DNA of 64,000 bases from Stenotrophomonas maltophilia (GTDB taxonomy: Bacteria > Pseudomonadota > Gammaproteobacteria > Xanthomonadales > Xanthomonadaceae), in contig NZ_CP029773.1 in the NCBI RefSeq assembly GCF_003205835.1, positions 4,761,001 through 4,825,000 on the forward strand. Reading direction: 5' to 3'. The notes below the pieces were generated by a model. That model saw nothing but the letters and a program-made list of their open reading frames with translations, made no database searches and was not told where the DNA came from. Below are positions 47,208-56,533 of this stretch, one piece after another. Numbering within the stretch: position 1 is the stretch's first letter; each line of letters begins with the position of its first letter. The position numbers and the translations under genes are program-made.

Positions 47208-49283
47208 TCAGCTCGACAGATGCTCGATCGCCGCGACCTTGCCCAGGCGCTCGCCCAGCATGGTCAGCAGCGCCAGGCGGTTGCCGCGCAGCGCCGGATC
47301 TTCCGCATTGACCATCACGCCGTCGAAGAACGCGTCGACCTGCGGGCGCAGGCGGGCCAGGCGTGCCAGCACAGCCACGTAGTCCTTGTGCTGCAGGCTG
47401 GCGCCGGTGTCGTCGATGGCCGCGGTGACGGCTTCAGCCAGCGCGCGCTCGGCGTCTTCCTGCAGCAGCGCCGGGTCGATCTGGGCCGGAATGTCGCCTT
47501 CGGCCTTGCGGAGGATGTTGCGGATGCGCTTGTTGGCCGCAGCCAGCGCCTCGGCTTCCGGCAGCGCGGCGAAGGTGCCGATCGCATCCAGGCGGCGGTC
47601 GAAGTCGTACAGCGAGGCCGGCTTCAGCTCGGCCACCGCATTGAAGTGCGTGGCCGGCACGCCCTTGTCGGCGTAGTAGCCCTTCAGGCGGTCGAGGATG
47701 AAGTCGTACAGCTCGCCGACATCAGCCTGCACGTTGCGTGCGGCCAGGCCGGCGTTGGCGCTGGCCAGCAGCGCGCGCAGGTCCAGCTCGAAGCCGCTTT
47801 CGATGATCGTGCGGGCCAGGCCCAGCGCGTTGCGGCGCAGGGCGAACGGGTCCTTGTTGCCGGTCGGCTTCAGGCCAGCGGCGAAGCCACCGGCCAGCGT
47901 GTCGACACGTTCAGCAATCGCCAGCACCTTGCCCAGCGGCGACAGCGCGATGTCGTCACCGCCGAAGCGCGGCTGGTAGGCCTCGTCGATGGCCAGCGCC
48001 ACATCGGCCGATTCGCCACCGGCCACGGCGTAGTGGCGGCCGGCGATGCCCTGCAGCTCCGGGAACTCGTTGACCATGCGCGACTGCAGGTCGTTCTTGG
48101 CCAGCTCGGCCGCACGTTTGGCCTGCGCAGCGTCGGCGCCAACCTGGGGTGCGATCACTTCGGCCAGGGCGGCCACGCGCGCCACCTTGTCGGCCACGCT
48201 GCCCAGCTTGGCCTGGTAGGTCACCGTTTTCAGGCCGTCGCCCATCGACACCAGGCCCTGCTTCAGGTCCTCGTCGAAGAAGAACTTGGCATCAGCGAAG
48301 CGCGGGCGGATCACGCGCTCGTAGCCCTTGGCCACTTCGGCCACGTCCTTCGATTCGATGTTGGCGATGCCGATGAACTTCTCGGTCAGGGTGCCAGCGG
48401 CATCCAGCACCGGGAAGAACTTCTGGTTGATCTCCATCGTCTCGATCAGCGCTTCCTGCGGCACCGCCAGGAACGCGCGTTCGAAGCTGCACAGCACTGC
48501 CGACGGCCATTCGACCAGGTTCACCACCTGCTCCAGGTTGTCGTCGGTGATGCGGGCGCTGCCACCGGCCTTGGCCGCAGCGGCCTCGACCTCGGCAACG
48601 ATGCGCGCACGGCGTTCGCTCGGGTCGACCAGCACGAACGCGGCACGCAGGGCTTCAACATAATCCTGCGGCTGGGCCAGCGACACCGCCTGGTCGTGGT
48701 GGAAACGATGGCCACGGCTGACGCGACCGGCCTGCAGGCCGAACAGCTCGGCTTCAACCACGTTGGCACCGTGCAGCAGCACCAGCCAATGGGCCGGGCG
48801 CGCGAAGCCCCAGGCGTGGTCACCCCAGCGCATCGGCTTGGGAATCGGCATCGCCGCGATCGCCTCGCGCAGGATCTCCGGCAGCAGGCTGGCAGTGCTC
48901 GCACCCGGGGTCACCGCGCGGTGCACGAAACGCTCACCCTTGTTGTCGGTGGTCTTCTCCAGCGCGGTCCAGTCGATCCCGGCCTTGGCGGCGAAACCCT
49001 GCAGGGCCTTGGTCGGCTGGCCTTCGGCGTCCAGCGCGATGTTCAGGTACGGGCCCAGCACTTCGCTGTGCTGTTCCGGCTGCTCCAGGCCGACGCCCGG
49101 CAGCAGCACGGCCAGGCGGCGCGGGGTCGACAGCGGGCGCGCATCGCCCAGCTCCAGTGCGACACCGCGCTTGCGCAGGCCGTCGACAACGCCATCGAAG
49201 AACGCCTGGGCGAGGCCCGGCAACGCCTTGACCGGCAGCTCCTCGGTGCCCAGTTCGATCAGCAGGGGGGACAGTTGGCTCAT
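47208..49283 (-). CDS. glyS: Glycyl-tRNA synthetase beta subunit
   Basis: The 691-residue beta subunit of the bacterial alpha2-beta2 glycyl-tRNA synthetase starts MSQLSPLLIELGTEELPVKA and carries the family HD-like and anticodon-binding regions (AERVDTLAGGFAAGLKPTGNKDPFALRR and the C-terminal DALR-like segment FFDGVMVNAEDPALRGNRL). Length is typical. The frame stays open upstream to 50288 through glyQ in another reading, but homology starts at ATG 49283. It follows glyQ by 71 bp and is cotranscribed with it. Confidence 0.97.
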   Translation of the reverse strand: MSQLSPLLIELGTEELPVKALPGLAQAFFDGVVDGLRKRGVALELGDARPLSTPRRLAVLLPGVGLEQPEQHSEVLGPYLNIALDAEGQPTKALQGFAAKAGIDWTALEKTTDNKGERFVHRAVTPGASTASLLPEILREAIAAMPIPKPMRWGDHAWGFARPAHWLVLLHGANVVEAELFGLQAGRVSRGHRFHHDQAVSLAQPQDYVEALRAAFVLVDPSERRARIVAEVEAAAAKAGGSARITDDNLEQVVNLVEWPSAVLCSFERAFLAVPQEALIETMEINQKFFPVLDAAGTLTEKFIGIANIESKDVAEVAKGYERVIRPRFADAKFFFDEDLKQGLVSMGDGLKTVTYQAKLGSVADKVARVAALAEVIAPQVGADAAQAKRAAELAKNDLQSRMVNEFPELQGIAGRHYAVAGGESADVALAIDEAYQPRFGGDDIALSPLGKVLAIAERVDTLAGGFAAGLKPTGNKDPFALRRNALGLARTIIESGFELDLRALLASANAGLAARNVQADVGELYDFILDRLKGYYADKGVPATHFNAVAELKPASLYDFDRRLDAIGTFAALPEAEALAAANKRIRNILRKAEGDIPAQIDPALLQEDAERALAEAVTAAIDDTGASLQHKDYVAVLARLARLRPQVDAFFDGVMVNAEDPALRGNRLALLTMLGERLGKVAAIEHLSS

Positions 49284-49354
49284 CGTTTCAATCCTGTGGT
49301 GGGGGCGCAGCGCGCGACGCGTCCGGCGCCCCGGAGTAAGGGGGAGAGCGGCCG

Positions 49355-50266
49355 TCAGGCCTTCTTCGCGCCCGGGAAGCCCAGCTTCTCGCGCTGCTCG
49401 TAGTACGCCTTGGCCACCGCCTGGGCCAGCGCGCGCACGCGCAGGATGTAGCGCTGGCGCTCGGTCACGCTGATCGCGCGGCGCGCATCGAGCAGGTTGA
49501 AGGTGTGGCTGGCCTTCATCACCTGCTCGTAGGCCGGCAGCGGCAGGTTCACTTCCACCAGCTTCTGCGCTTCGCGTTCGCAGGCGTCGAAACGGTGGAA
49601 CATCTCTTCCACGTCGGCGTATTCGAAGTTGTAGGTGCTCTGCTCCACCTCGTTCTGGTGGTAGACGTCGCCGTAGGTCACCGGCTGGCCGTCCGGGCCG
49701 TAGGTCCAGACCAGGTCGTAGACGTTGTCGCAGTTCTGCAGGTACATGCACAGGCGCTCGAGACCGTAGGTGATCTCGCCCAGCACCGGACGACACTCCA
49801 GGCCACCGGCCTGCTGGAAGTAGGTGAACTGGGTCACTTCCATGCCGTTGAGCCAGACTTCCCAGCCCAGGCCCCAGGCGCCCAGCGTCGGCGATTCCCA
49901 GTTGTCCTCGACGAAACGCAGGTCGTGCACCAGCGGATCGATGCCCAGTGCCTTCAGCGAATCCAGGTACAGCTGCTGGATGTTGTCCGGCGCCGGCTTC
50001 ATCGCCACCTGGTACTGGTAGTAGCGCTGCAGGCGGTTCGGGTTCTCGCCGTAGCGGCCGTCGGTCGGGCGCCGCGAGGGCTGCACGTAGGCCGCGTTCC
50101 AGCTTTCCGGACCGATCGCACGCAGGAAGGTGGCCGGGTGGAAGGTACCGGCGCCCACCTCCAGGTCGAGCGGCTGGATGAGCACGCAGCCCTGCTGGGC
50201 CCAGAACTGGTTCAGGGTCTGGATCAGGCCCTGGAAGGTGATCGGAACGGTCGGGGTCGCGGACAT
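49355..50266 (-). CDS. glyQ: Glycyl-tRNA synthetase alpha subunit
   Basis: The 303-residue alpha subunit holds the class II catalytic core. It starts MSATPTVPITFQGLIQTLNQ, followed by QGCVLIQPLDLEVGAGTFHP and VQPSRRPTDGRYGENPNRLQ, which bind glycine, ATP and the tRNA acceptor end; it then continues to ARRAISVTERQRYI. All conserved blocks are present. ATG 50266 is the family start. The gene is divergent from the gspE-like gene with 84 bp between the two starts, so both promoters must lie in that short gap. Confidence 0.97.
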   Translation of the reverse strand: MSATPTVPITFQGLIQTLNQFWAQQGCVLIQPLDLEVGAGTFHPATFLRAIGPESWNAAYVQPSRRPTDGRYGENPNRLQRYYQYQVAMKPAPDNIQQLYLDSLKALGIDPLVHDLRFVEDNWESPTLGAWGLGWEVWLNGMEVTQFTYFQQAGGLECRPVLGEITYGLERLCMYLQNCDNVYDLVWTYGPDGQPVTYGDVYHQNEVEQSTYNFEYADVEEMFHRFDACEREAQKLVEVNLPLPAYEQVMKASHTFNLLDARRAISVTERQRYILRVRALAQAVAKAYYEQREKLGFPGAKKA

Positions 50267-50350
50267 GCGGACGATTCTTGGCCGGCAAAGGGGGTGCGCT
50301 AGTATAACGGCCGACCTGCGGGGCATTCCGTACCCGGGAGGAGCAGGCAG

Positions 50351-52186
50351 ATGGAACATCGGCTGCCGGTCGGCACGCCCGGCGAAGCGGGCGGCGTCGC
50401 GCTGCCCTGGGGACGGCTGCATTTCGAGCAGATTGCCGCAGCCCTGATTGCCGATGGCCTGGTGGCCGAGCAGGACCGCGAGCGCATGCGCTTTTCCGCG
50501 CAGGGCGCGCGCAACGCCAGTGAAGTGCACCCGCTGGTGCTGCTGTCCAACCTCAAGCTGGCCGCCAACGGCGGTGGCGAACTGACCCTGGAGCGCCTCA
50601 CCGAATGGCTGGCGCAGCGCACCGGCAGCCGCTACCTGCGCATCGACCCGACCCGGGTCGACGTCGCCGCGGTCACCGCGCTGGTCTCCCATGCCTACGC
50701 GCGCCGGCATCGCTTCCTGCCGCTGGCAGTGGATGCCGAGCGCGTGCTGGTGGCCACCAGCGAGCCGCTGGTACAGGAATGGCGCCGCGACCTGCAGCAC
50801 CTGACCCGGCGCCGCATCGAACTGGCGGTGGTCAATCCGCTTGACCTGCACCGCTACACCATGGAGTTCTACGGGGTGACCCGCTCGGTGCGCGGCGCCC
50901 GGGGTGACGTGCGCGGCGAAGCCAACACCACCCTGCCCAGCTTCGAGCAGCTGGTGGAGCTGGGCCGCACCGGCGACGTCAATGCCGACGACCAGCACAT
51001 CGTGCATATCGTCGACTGGCTGCTGCAGTACGCCTATGAACAGCGCGCTTCGGACATCCACCTGGAGCCGCGCCGCGAGATGGGACGCATGCGCTTCCGC
51101 ATCGACGGCGTGCTGCACAAGGTGTTCGAGGTGCCGCCGGCGGTGATGACCGCCGTGGTCAGCCGCATCAAGGTGCTCGGCCGCATGGACCTGGCCGAGC
51201 GCCGGCGCCCGCAGGATGGCCGCATCAAGACCCGTTCGCCGGGCGGCCGCGAGGTCGAGATGCGCCTGTCGACCATGCCCACCGCCTTCGGCGAGAAGTG
51301 CGTGATGCGCATCTTCGACCCGGATGCCGCCTTCAAGAGCATCGACCAGCTCGGTTTCAGCCCGCAGGAGGCGGCGGGCTGGAATGCACTGGTCGAGCGC
51401 CCGCACGGCATCGTGCTGGTCACCGGCCCGACCGGCTCGGGCAAGACCACCACCCTGTACTCCACGCTGAAGCGGCTGGCCACGCCGGACGTGAACGTGT
51501 GCACGGTGGAGGACCCGATCGAGATGATCGCGCCCGAGTTCAACCAGATGCAGGTGCAGACCAACATCGACCTGGACTTCGCCAGCGGCGTGCGCACCCT
51601 GCTGCGGCAGGACCCGGATATCATCATGATCGGCGAGATCCGCGACCTGGAAACCGCGCAGATGGCGGTGCAGGCCTCGCTGACCGGTCATCTGGTGCTG
51701 TCCACCCTGCATACCAACGATGCGCCCTCGGCGGTCACCCGCCTGCTCGACCTCGGCGTGCCGCACTACCTGCTGGCCAGCACCCTCAACGGCATCCTCG
51801 CCCAGCGCCTGGTGCGCACGCTGTGCCCGCACTGCAAGCAGCCACACCGCCTCGGCGCCGCCGATTGGGCGGTGCTGGCTGATAGCCATGCCGCATATCC
51901 AGATGCCGCCACGCCCTGTCGGCCGGTCGGTTGCCTGGAGTGCCGGCGCACCGGATTCCTCGGCCGCATCGGCCTGTATGAGTTGCTGCCATTGGGCTCG
52001 CGGCTGCGCGGGCAGATCCGCGCCGACATGGATCTGGCCGGTTTCACCCGTGCCGCGCGGGCTGAAGGGCTGCGAACCCTGCGTCAGGCCGGGCTTGAAA
52101 AGGTGGCGCAGGGGCTGACTACAATCGAGGAAGTCCTGTCAGTCCTGCCGCCCCCGGATGAACCCAGCCCCGTTCCTGATCCTTGA
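50351..52186 (+). CDS. gspE: GspE/PilB-type secretion ATPase
   Basis: A 611-residue type II/IV secretion ATPase. The N-terminal MshEN-like domain (about 30-180) is followed by the ATPase domain with Walker A GPTGSGKTTT (359-368), the Asp box and Walker B IIMIGEIRD (424-432). A tetracysteine zinc site is formed by C492, C495, C528 and C531. Members power assembly of a type II secretion pseudopilus or type IV pilus at the inner membrane. No other secretion or pilus genes are present here, so it acts with components encoded elsewhere or has a separate role. The end overlaps the next gene by 29 bp. The first 20 residues are poorly conserved and the start could be somewhat downstream. Confidence 0.9.
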   Translation: MEHRLPVGTPGEAGGVALPWGRLHFEQIAAALIADGLVAEQDRERMRFSAQGARNASEVHPLVLLSNLKLAANGGGELTLERLTEWLAQRTGSRYLRIDPTRVDVAAVTALVSHAYARRHRFLPLAVDAERVLVATSEPLVQEWRRDLQHLTRRRIELAVVNPLDLHRYTMEFYGVTRSVRGARGDVRGEANTTLPSFEQLVELGRTGDVNADDQHIVHIVDWLLQYAYEQRASDIHLEPRREMGRMRFRIDGVLHKVFEVPPAVMTAVVSRIKVLGRMDLAERRRPQDGRIKTRSPGGREVEMRLSTMPTAFGEKCVMRIFDPDAAFKSIDQLGFSPQEAAGWNALVERPHGIVLVTGPTGSGKTTTLYSTLKRLATPDVNVCTVEDPIEMIAPEFNQMQVQTNIDLDFASGVRTLLRQDPDIIMIGEIRDLETAQMAVQASLTGHLVLSTLHTNDAPSAVTRLLDLGVPHYLLASTLNGILAQRLVRTLCPHCKQPHRLGAADWAVLADSHAAYPDAATPCRPVGCLECRRTGFLGRIGLYELLPLGSRLRGQIRADMDLAGFTRAARAEGLRTLRQAGLEKVAQGLTTIEEVLSVLPPPDEPSPVPDP

Positions 52187-52904
52187 AACCGGCCGACCGG
52201 TGCCGTCGCTGCGCCGCTACGGGCGCTTTCCGCACTGGATCCGCGTCGCCGCCGGGCTGGAAGAGCACGAGACGGTGGTGGTCGATGTCGAACACGGGGA
52301 TGCCCTGCCCGACCCGCATGGCTTCGCTGGCGTGCTGGTGACCGGCTCGGCCGCCTTCGTCACCGACCACGCCGAATGGAGTGAGCGCAGCGCCGCATGG
52401 CTGCGCCAGACCGCGCACGACGACCTGCCCGTGTTCGGCATCTGCTACGGCCACCAGCTGCTGGCGCACGCGCTGGGTGGCGAGGTGGCCTACAACCCGG
52501 CTGGCCGCGAGTCCGGCACGATCGAGCTGGAACTGCAGCCGCAGGCCGCGCAGGACCCGCTGTTCCAGGGCCTGCCGCAGCATTTCGCCGCCCATGCCAC
52601 CCACCTGCAGACCGTGCTGCGCGCGCCGGAAGGTGCCGAAGTGCTGGCACGCTCGCCGCTGGACGGCTGCCACGCCTTCCGCTGGGGCCGCCAGGCGTGG
52701 GGCGTGCAGTTCCATCCGGAATTCGCCACCCACCACATGCGCGGCTACGTGCGCGCCCGCGCCGACTGCATCGGCCGCCACGGCGGCTGCGCCCGCAGCA
52801 TCGAGCGCGCGGTCAGCGCCGCACCGCTGGCCCGCCAGCTGTTGCGCCGCTTCGTCCGCCAGGCGCGGCTGTCTTCAGCCCAGCCGGTGGCAAAACAGGG
52901 ATAA
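52158..52904 (+). CDS. Class I glutamine amidotransferase-like protein
   Basis: The 248-residue product has the class I GATase triad: nucleophile Cys96 in FGICYGHQLL, and His186 and Glu188 in VQFHPEF. It is a stand-alone domain similar to the GuaA amidotransferase part, with no synthetase domain. Such proteins may hydrolyse gamma-glutamyl compounds or glutamine; the actual substrate is unknown. It begins inside the last codons of the gspE-like gene (29-bp overlap), which suggests coexpression. The membrane-protein gene follows after 44 bp. Confidence 0.88.
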   Translation: MNPAPFLILETGRPVPSLRRYGRFPHWIRVAAGLEEHETVVVDVEHGDALPDPHGFAGVLVTGSAAFVTDHAEWSERSAAWLRQTAHDDLPVFGICYGHQLLAHALGGEVAYNPAGRESGTIELELQPQAAQDPLFQGLPQHFAAHATHLQTVLRAPEGAEVLARSPLDGCHAFRWGRQAWGVQFHPEFATHHMRGYVRARADCIGRHGGCARSIERAVSAAPLARQLLRRFVRQARLSSAQPVAKQG

Positions 52905-52948
52905 TCGGCGGCACGGGCAGCCGCCCGGCCCCCTCCTGTCCTTCCCGG

Positions 52949-53866
52949 ATGTCCATGAAAGAGATTCGCAAGCTGCCGGCCTCGGCGGGCGCCCAGTGGT
53001 TGCTGGATACGTTCTCCCTGTACCGGCGTGCGCCGCTGCAGCTGGCCCGGATCGGCCTGACCTGGCTGCTGGTGAGCTGGGTGGTGACCCTGCTGTCGAC
53101 CTTGATTCCCGGCGCCGCCGGCATGGCCGTGCAGCTGATGACCCTGGCCATTTCGCCGATCATGTTCGGCGGCATGCTGTACGCCGTGGGCGAGATCGAC
53201 GAAGGCCGCCCGGGCCTGGCCTCGCACCTGCTGCAGCCGATCCGCGACCACCGCGTCAGCCACCTGCTGGTGCCGCTGGCGATACAGGTGCTGGCGGTCC
53301 TGCTGCTGGGCGCGCTGTTGTTCATGATGATCGGCCGCGAGGGCTTCACCGCCTTCAGCGAGGTCATGACCAAGATGGAAGAGATCAGCCGCAGTGGCCA
53401 GCAGATCAAGCCGGATGATGCGGCCGCACTGGTCGCCAACCTGCCGGCCAAGCGCATCGCGCTGTGGATGCTGCTGGTGTTCCTGAGCGCGGTGGCGCTG
53501 TCGCTGGCGATGTTCACCCAGCCGGCGCTGGTGGTGTTCGACAAGCAGAGCGGCATGCATGCGCTGCGCCTGAGCCTGCAGGGCTGCATCGAGAACATCG
53601 GCGCGATGTTCGTGTTCGCCGTACTCGGCCTGATCGCCGCGTTCTGCATGTACATCCTGTTCGTGATCGTGATCCAGATCGCGATGCTGATCGGTGGCCC
53701 GCTGGCCGCCGCCTTCATCGCCCAGCTGGTGCTGACCACGGTGCTGATGCCGCTGTATGTCGGCGCGGTCTACGCCGCATGGAAGCAGATGTTCGTGCAC
53801 CGCGGCAGCCGCGCCGCACCACCGATCCCGACCACGCCGACCTCGAGCGACGTGTTCCACGCCTGA
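52949..53866 (+). CDS. BPSS1780-family multi-pass membrane protein
   Basis: The 305-residue product (MSMKEIRKLPASAGAQWL) has about six hydrophobic segments, with a short hydrophilic insert (TKMEEISRSGQQIKPDDAAAL, near residues 145-165) between helix groups. The pattern FxRxPxxWxxL-like at the start and the helix layout match the BPSS1780 family of uncharacterised inner-membrane proteins. The longer frame starting in the previous gene is a shadow. Function is unknown. It is the last of three collinear genes and is followed after 3 bp by a large inverted repeat. Confidence 0.82.
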   Translation: MSMKEIRKLPASAGAQWLLDTFSLYRRAPLQLARIGLTWLLVSWVVTLLSTLIPGAAGMAVQLMTLAISPIMFGGMLYAVGEIDEGRPGLASHLLQPIRDHRVSHLLVPLAIQVLAVLLLGALLFMMIGREGFTAFSEVMTKMEEISRSGQQIKPDDAAALVANLPAKRIALWMLLVFLSAVALSLAMFTQPALVVFDKQSGMHALRLSLQGCIENIGAMFVFAVLGLIAAFCMYILFVIVIQIAMLIGGPLAAAFIAQLVLTTVLMPLYVGAVYAAWKQMFVHRGSRAAPPIPTTPTSSDVFHA

Positions 53867-53869
53867 CGG

Positions 53870-53947
53870 AAAAAGGGGACGGAGGGGATTAAGTCGTTAG
53901 CTGCACACACTGGGCATGAACGACTTAATCCCCTCCGTCCCCTTTTT
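53870..53947. terminator. 29-bp perfect inverted repeat acting as bidirectional terminator
   Basis: Two exactly complementary arms of 29 bp (53870-53898 and 53919-53947) surround a 20-base loop. Each strand ends in a run of T after a GGGGAC-type GC-rich segment. It lies between the convergent membrane-protein gene and tatC, 3 bp from the former's stop codon and 4 bp from the latter's. The arms (GGGGACGGAGGGGATTAAG) look like a repeat-family sequence rather than an ordinary terminator. Confidence 0.9.
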
Positions 53948-53951
53948 TCTT

Positions 53952-54701
53952 TCAGGCGGCGGGTTTCTTCACTACCGACGACGGCACCAGCCAGCGTGCG
54001 GCGTGGATGCCCAGCTCGTAGAGCAGGCACATCGGGATCGCCAGCATCAGCTGCGAGACCACGTCCGGTGGGGTCAGCACCGCCGCCACCACGAAGATGC
54101 CGACGATCGCGTAACCGCGGCCTTCCTTGAACTGCTGCGGCGTCACCCAGCCCAGCAGCACCAGGATCACCATCGCCACCGGCAGCTCGAAACTGCCGCC
54201 GAAAGCGAAGAAGATCGCCAGCACGAAATCCAGGTAGGCGTTCGCATCCGGGGTGATCGCGATCACGTCCGGGCTGAAGGTGGTGAGGAAGTGGAACACC
54301 GCCGGCAGCACCAGGAAGTAGGCAAAGGCACAGCCGGTGTAGAACAGCAGCACCGAGGACACCAGCAACGGCACCGCCAGGCGCTTCTCGCGCGCATACA
54401 GGCCGGGCGCGACGAAGGCCCACAGCTGGTACAGCAGCCACGGCACGGCCACGAACAGGGCCACGAAGAAAGTCAGCTTCAGCGGTGCGAAGAAGGCACC
54501 GGCCGGATTGGTGGCGATCATCGTCTGCCCGTTCGGCAGCTGCGAGACCAGCGGTTCGGCCAGTGCGTTGTAGAGCTTCTGGGTAAACGGCAGCAGGCCC
54601 AGCAGCACCACGCCCAGTCCCAGCAATGCGCGTACCAGGCGGCCACGCAGTTCCACCAGATGCTCAACCAGCGAGCTTTCGCCGAAATCCTGTTCACTCA
54701 T
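53952..54701 (-). CDS. tatC: Sec-independent protein translocase TatC
   Basis: A 249-residue, six-helix inner-membrane protein. The N-terminal SLVEHLVELRGRLVRALLGLG contains the HLxELRxR motif that binds twin-arginine signal peptides, and FLVLPAVFHFL lies in the third and fourth helix region. It is the receptor and core of the Tat system, which exports folded proteins. It overlaps tatB by 4 bp. Confidence 0.96.
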   Translation of the reverse strand: MSEQDFGESSLVEHLVELRGRLVRALLGLGVVLLGLLPFTQKLYNALAEPLVSQLPNGQTMIATNPAGAFFAPLKLTFFVALFVAVPWLLYQLWAFVAPGLYAREKRLAVPLLVSSVLLFYTGCAFAYFLVLPAVFHFLTTFSPDVIAITPDANAYLDFVLAIFFAFGGSFELPVAMVILVLLGWVTPQQFKEGRGYAIVGIFVVAAVLTPPDVVSQLMLAIPMCLLYELGIHAARWLVPSSVVKKPAA

Positions 54702-55156
54702 GGCTGGCGCTCCGTGCTCTGCGGCGGCGTCGCACCGGCTTCAGGGGGTGTTGCCGGCGCCGGCTCGGGAGCAGCGCTCTCCGGTACGGGCACATCGGCG
54801 TCGGGCGCGGTGCTCATGTGCGGCGGAAGATCCGCGGGCGCCGGCGCGCGTACTTCCTGCACCAGGTCATCACCCTGCTGCTGCGCCTGCTGGGCTTCGC
54901 GACGGATCGCTTCGCCGCTGGCACGCAGCTGGTTCTCGGTGTCCTGCATGCCCTGGCGCACGTCCTGCATCTGCCGCTTGATGTCCTCGGCCTGCAGTTC
55001 GCGCTCCAGTTCCTGTTTCACCGAATCCCACTGATTACGGGCACGTCGCACCCACAGGCCGGCGAAGCGGGCCGCCTTGGGCAGGCGCTCGGGACCGAGC
55101 ACCACCAGGGCGACCACCGCAATCACCAGCAGCTCGCTGAAGCCGATATCAAACAC
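54698..55156 (-). CDS. tatB: Sec-independent protein translocase TatB
   Basis: The 152-residue product has one N-terminal helix (MFDIGFSELLVIAVVALVVLGPERLP) with the Glu and Gly-Pro hinge typical of TatB, then an amphipathic helix and a Pro/Ala-rich cytosolic tail. It forms the substrate-receiving complex with TatC. It lies 15 bp after tatA and overlaps tatC by 4 bp. Confidence 0.95.
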   Translation of the reverse strand: MFDIGFSELLVIAVVALVVLGPERLPKAARFAGLWVRRARNQWDSVKQELERELQAEDIKRQMQDVRQGMQDTENQLRASGEAIRREAQQAQQQGDDLVQEVRAPAPADLPPHMSTAPDADVPVPESAAPEPAPATPPEAGATPPQSTERQP

Positions 55157-55171
55157 CGCGACCGCTCCGGA

Positions 55172-55399
55172 TCAGCGAGCGTTACGGTCGTGCTCGTCCT
55201 GCGCGGCGCGCGAGGCGTCCTGGCTGCGCGATTCATCGCCCAGCTGCGCGTTCGGCTTGTCCTCGTCGCGCATGCCCTTCTTGAATTCCTTGACCGCCGA
55301 ACCGAGATCCTTGGCGCCACTGGTCAGGCGCTTGGTGCCGAACACCAGCAGGACGATGGCCAGCACGACCAACCAATGCCAGATGCTGAAACTGCCCAT
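55172..55399 (-). CDS. tatA: Sec-independent protein translocase TatA
   Basis: The 75-residue product (ATG 55399, MGSFSIWHWLVVLAIVLLVFG) has one helix, an FGTKRL hinge, an amphipathic helix and a charged tail, as in TatA/E. It forms the pore-like oligomer of the Tat system. The upstream ATG at 55438 would add 13 residues not seen in the family. Gene order tatA-tatB-tatC is standard. Confidence 0.95.
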   Translation of the reverse strand: MGSFSIWHWLVVLAIVLLVFGTKRLTSGAKDLGSAVKEFKKGMRDEDKPNAQLGDESRSQDASRAAQDEHDRNAR

Positions 55400-55474
55400 A
55401 AAGACGCTCGTTACGTTAGTGATCAGGCTGTCGAGCATAGCGCACCGGGTGTTAGCCGGCGCGCGTGACGAAAG

Positions 55475-56368
55475 TCAGTTTCCGCCCAGCGTTTCCGTGC
55501 GGATCTCGCCGTCGTTGACCGGCTGGAAGCCCTGCTGCTGCTGCGGCGGGTTCTGCGGCACGTTCTGCAGCGGCGCCGTGGTAGCTTCAGCGGGGGCGGC
55601 CGGCGCTGCCTGAACAGGCGCCGGAGCTGCCGCCGGGGCCGCTGCCGGGCGCGGCGCGTTGCCACCGTTCCCGTTGCGGTTGTTGCGGGCGGCGTAGGTG
55701 GCCTCTTCCAGGCGGTCGCGGAACGCGACCACATCCATCGACGGCGAACCGGCGGCACGGCCTTCAAAGATCATGCGCGGCGTAGTGTTGCTGCCGTAGG
55801 CGTCAAGGTTGGCGGCATCATCGATCTGCAGCACCGCACCATCGAGGGCGACGCCCGCAAACAGGCCGCGCGCGCGCGACCAGGACCAGATCTCGGCCTT
55901 CAGCTGGCCGTCGGTGGCCGCGGCGGCGTTGCGGCCGACCGGACCGGCGGCAACGCCTGCGTCGGCGCCCAGCGTGAACTTGCCGTTGACCAGGTTGTCC
56001 AGGCTGCGGTCGTTGCGGAACACCAGCACTACGTCGGAAGACTGCACGCCGGCCTGGAAGCCGATGCTGCCACCGGTCAGCTTGACGAATACCGGGCTGG
56101 ACCACGCGCCATTGGGCATGCGCACCGACATCAGGCCGTGGCCCCGACGGCCACCAATGACCAGACCGGCCTTGATCGTGTCGGGAATGACGATGACCGC
56201 GCGGCCTTCGTCGAGCAACTTGTCCGGAATGCCCTGTTCAGGGATTTCCTGGATTTCAGCCAGCACGCGCACGGCATTGCGCGCACGCTGGTCTTCCTGC
56301 GGTCCGGCCATGGCCTGGCTGGACAGCAGGCTGGCGGCGATCAGCAGGGCTTGGATCGGGCGACGCAT
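55475..56368 (-). CDS. Exported SYLF/YSC84 lipid-binding-domain protein
   Basis: The 297-residue product has a signal peptide (cleavage near AMA, residue 21) and a SYLF domain with the family core DTIKAGLVIGGRRGHGLMSVR and SIGFQAGVQSSDVVLVF. The last 70 residues are low-complexity, rich in Ala, Pro and Gln (PAAAPAAAPAPVQAAPAAPA), probably an unstructured tail. In eukaryotes SYLF binds phosphoinositides; the bacterial role is unknown but likely at the envelope. It lies upstream of tatABC on the same strand, 75 bp apart. Confidence 0.87.
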   Translation of the reverse strand: MRRPIQALLIAASLLSSQAMAGPQEDQRARNAVRVLAEIQEIPEQGIPDKLLDEGRAVIVIPDTIKAGLVIGGRRGHGLMSVRMPNGAWSSPVFVKLTGGSIGFQAGVQSSDVVLVFRNDRSLDNLVNGKFTLGADAGVAAGPVGRNAAAATDGQLKAEIWSWSRARGLFAGVALDGAVLQIDDAANLDAYGSNTTPRMIFEGRAAGSPSMDVVAFRDRLEEATYAARNNRNGNGGNAPRPAAAPAAAPAPVQAAPAAPAEATTAPLQNVPQNPPQQQQGFQPVNDGEIRTETLGGN

Positions 56369-56533
56369 GGCAGGCTCCAGAAGTCAGTCCATAGGAAGAT
56401 ATAGCAAGTGACTGAAATTAGTAGTGTTGTCATGAATCCCCAATGAGCGTTCCCTGCTCACATTGATGCGCGCTATGCCAGCAATCCGAACCCTGCATCC
56501 CGGCGCGGCACCGGATCGGCGACAATACCGCTT

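Noticed and set aside
49355..51889. A possible fusion protein made of glyQ plus a long N-terminal extension
   Set aside because: The glyQ frame simply lacks a stop upstream; the extension is antisense to the gspE-like gene and the family start is at 50266.
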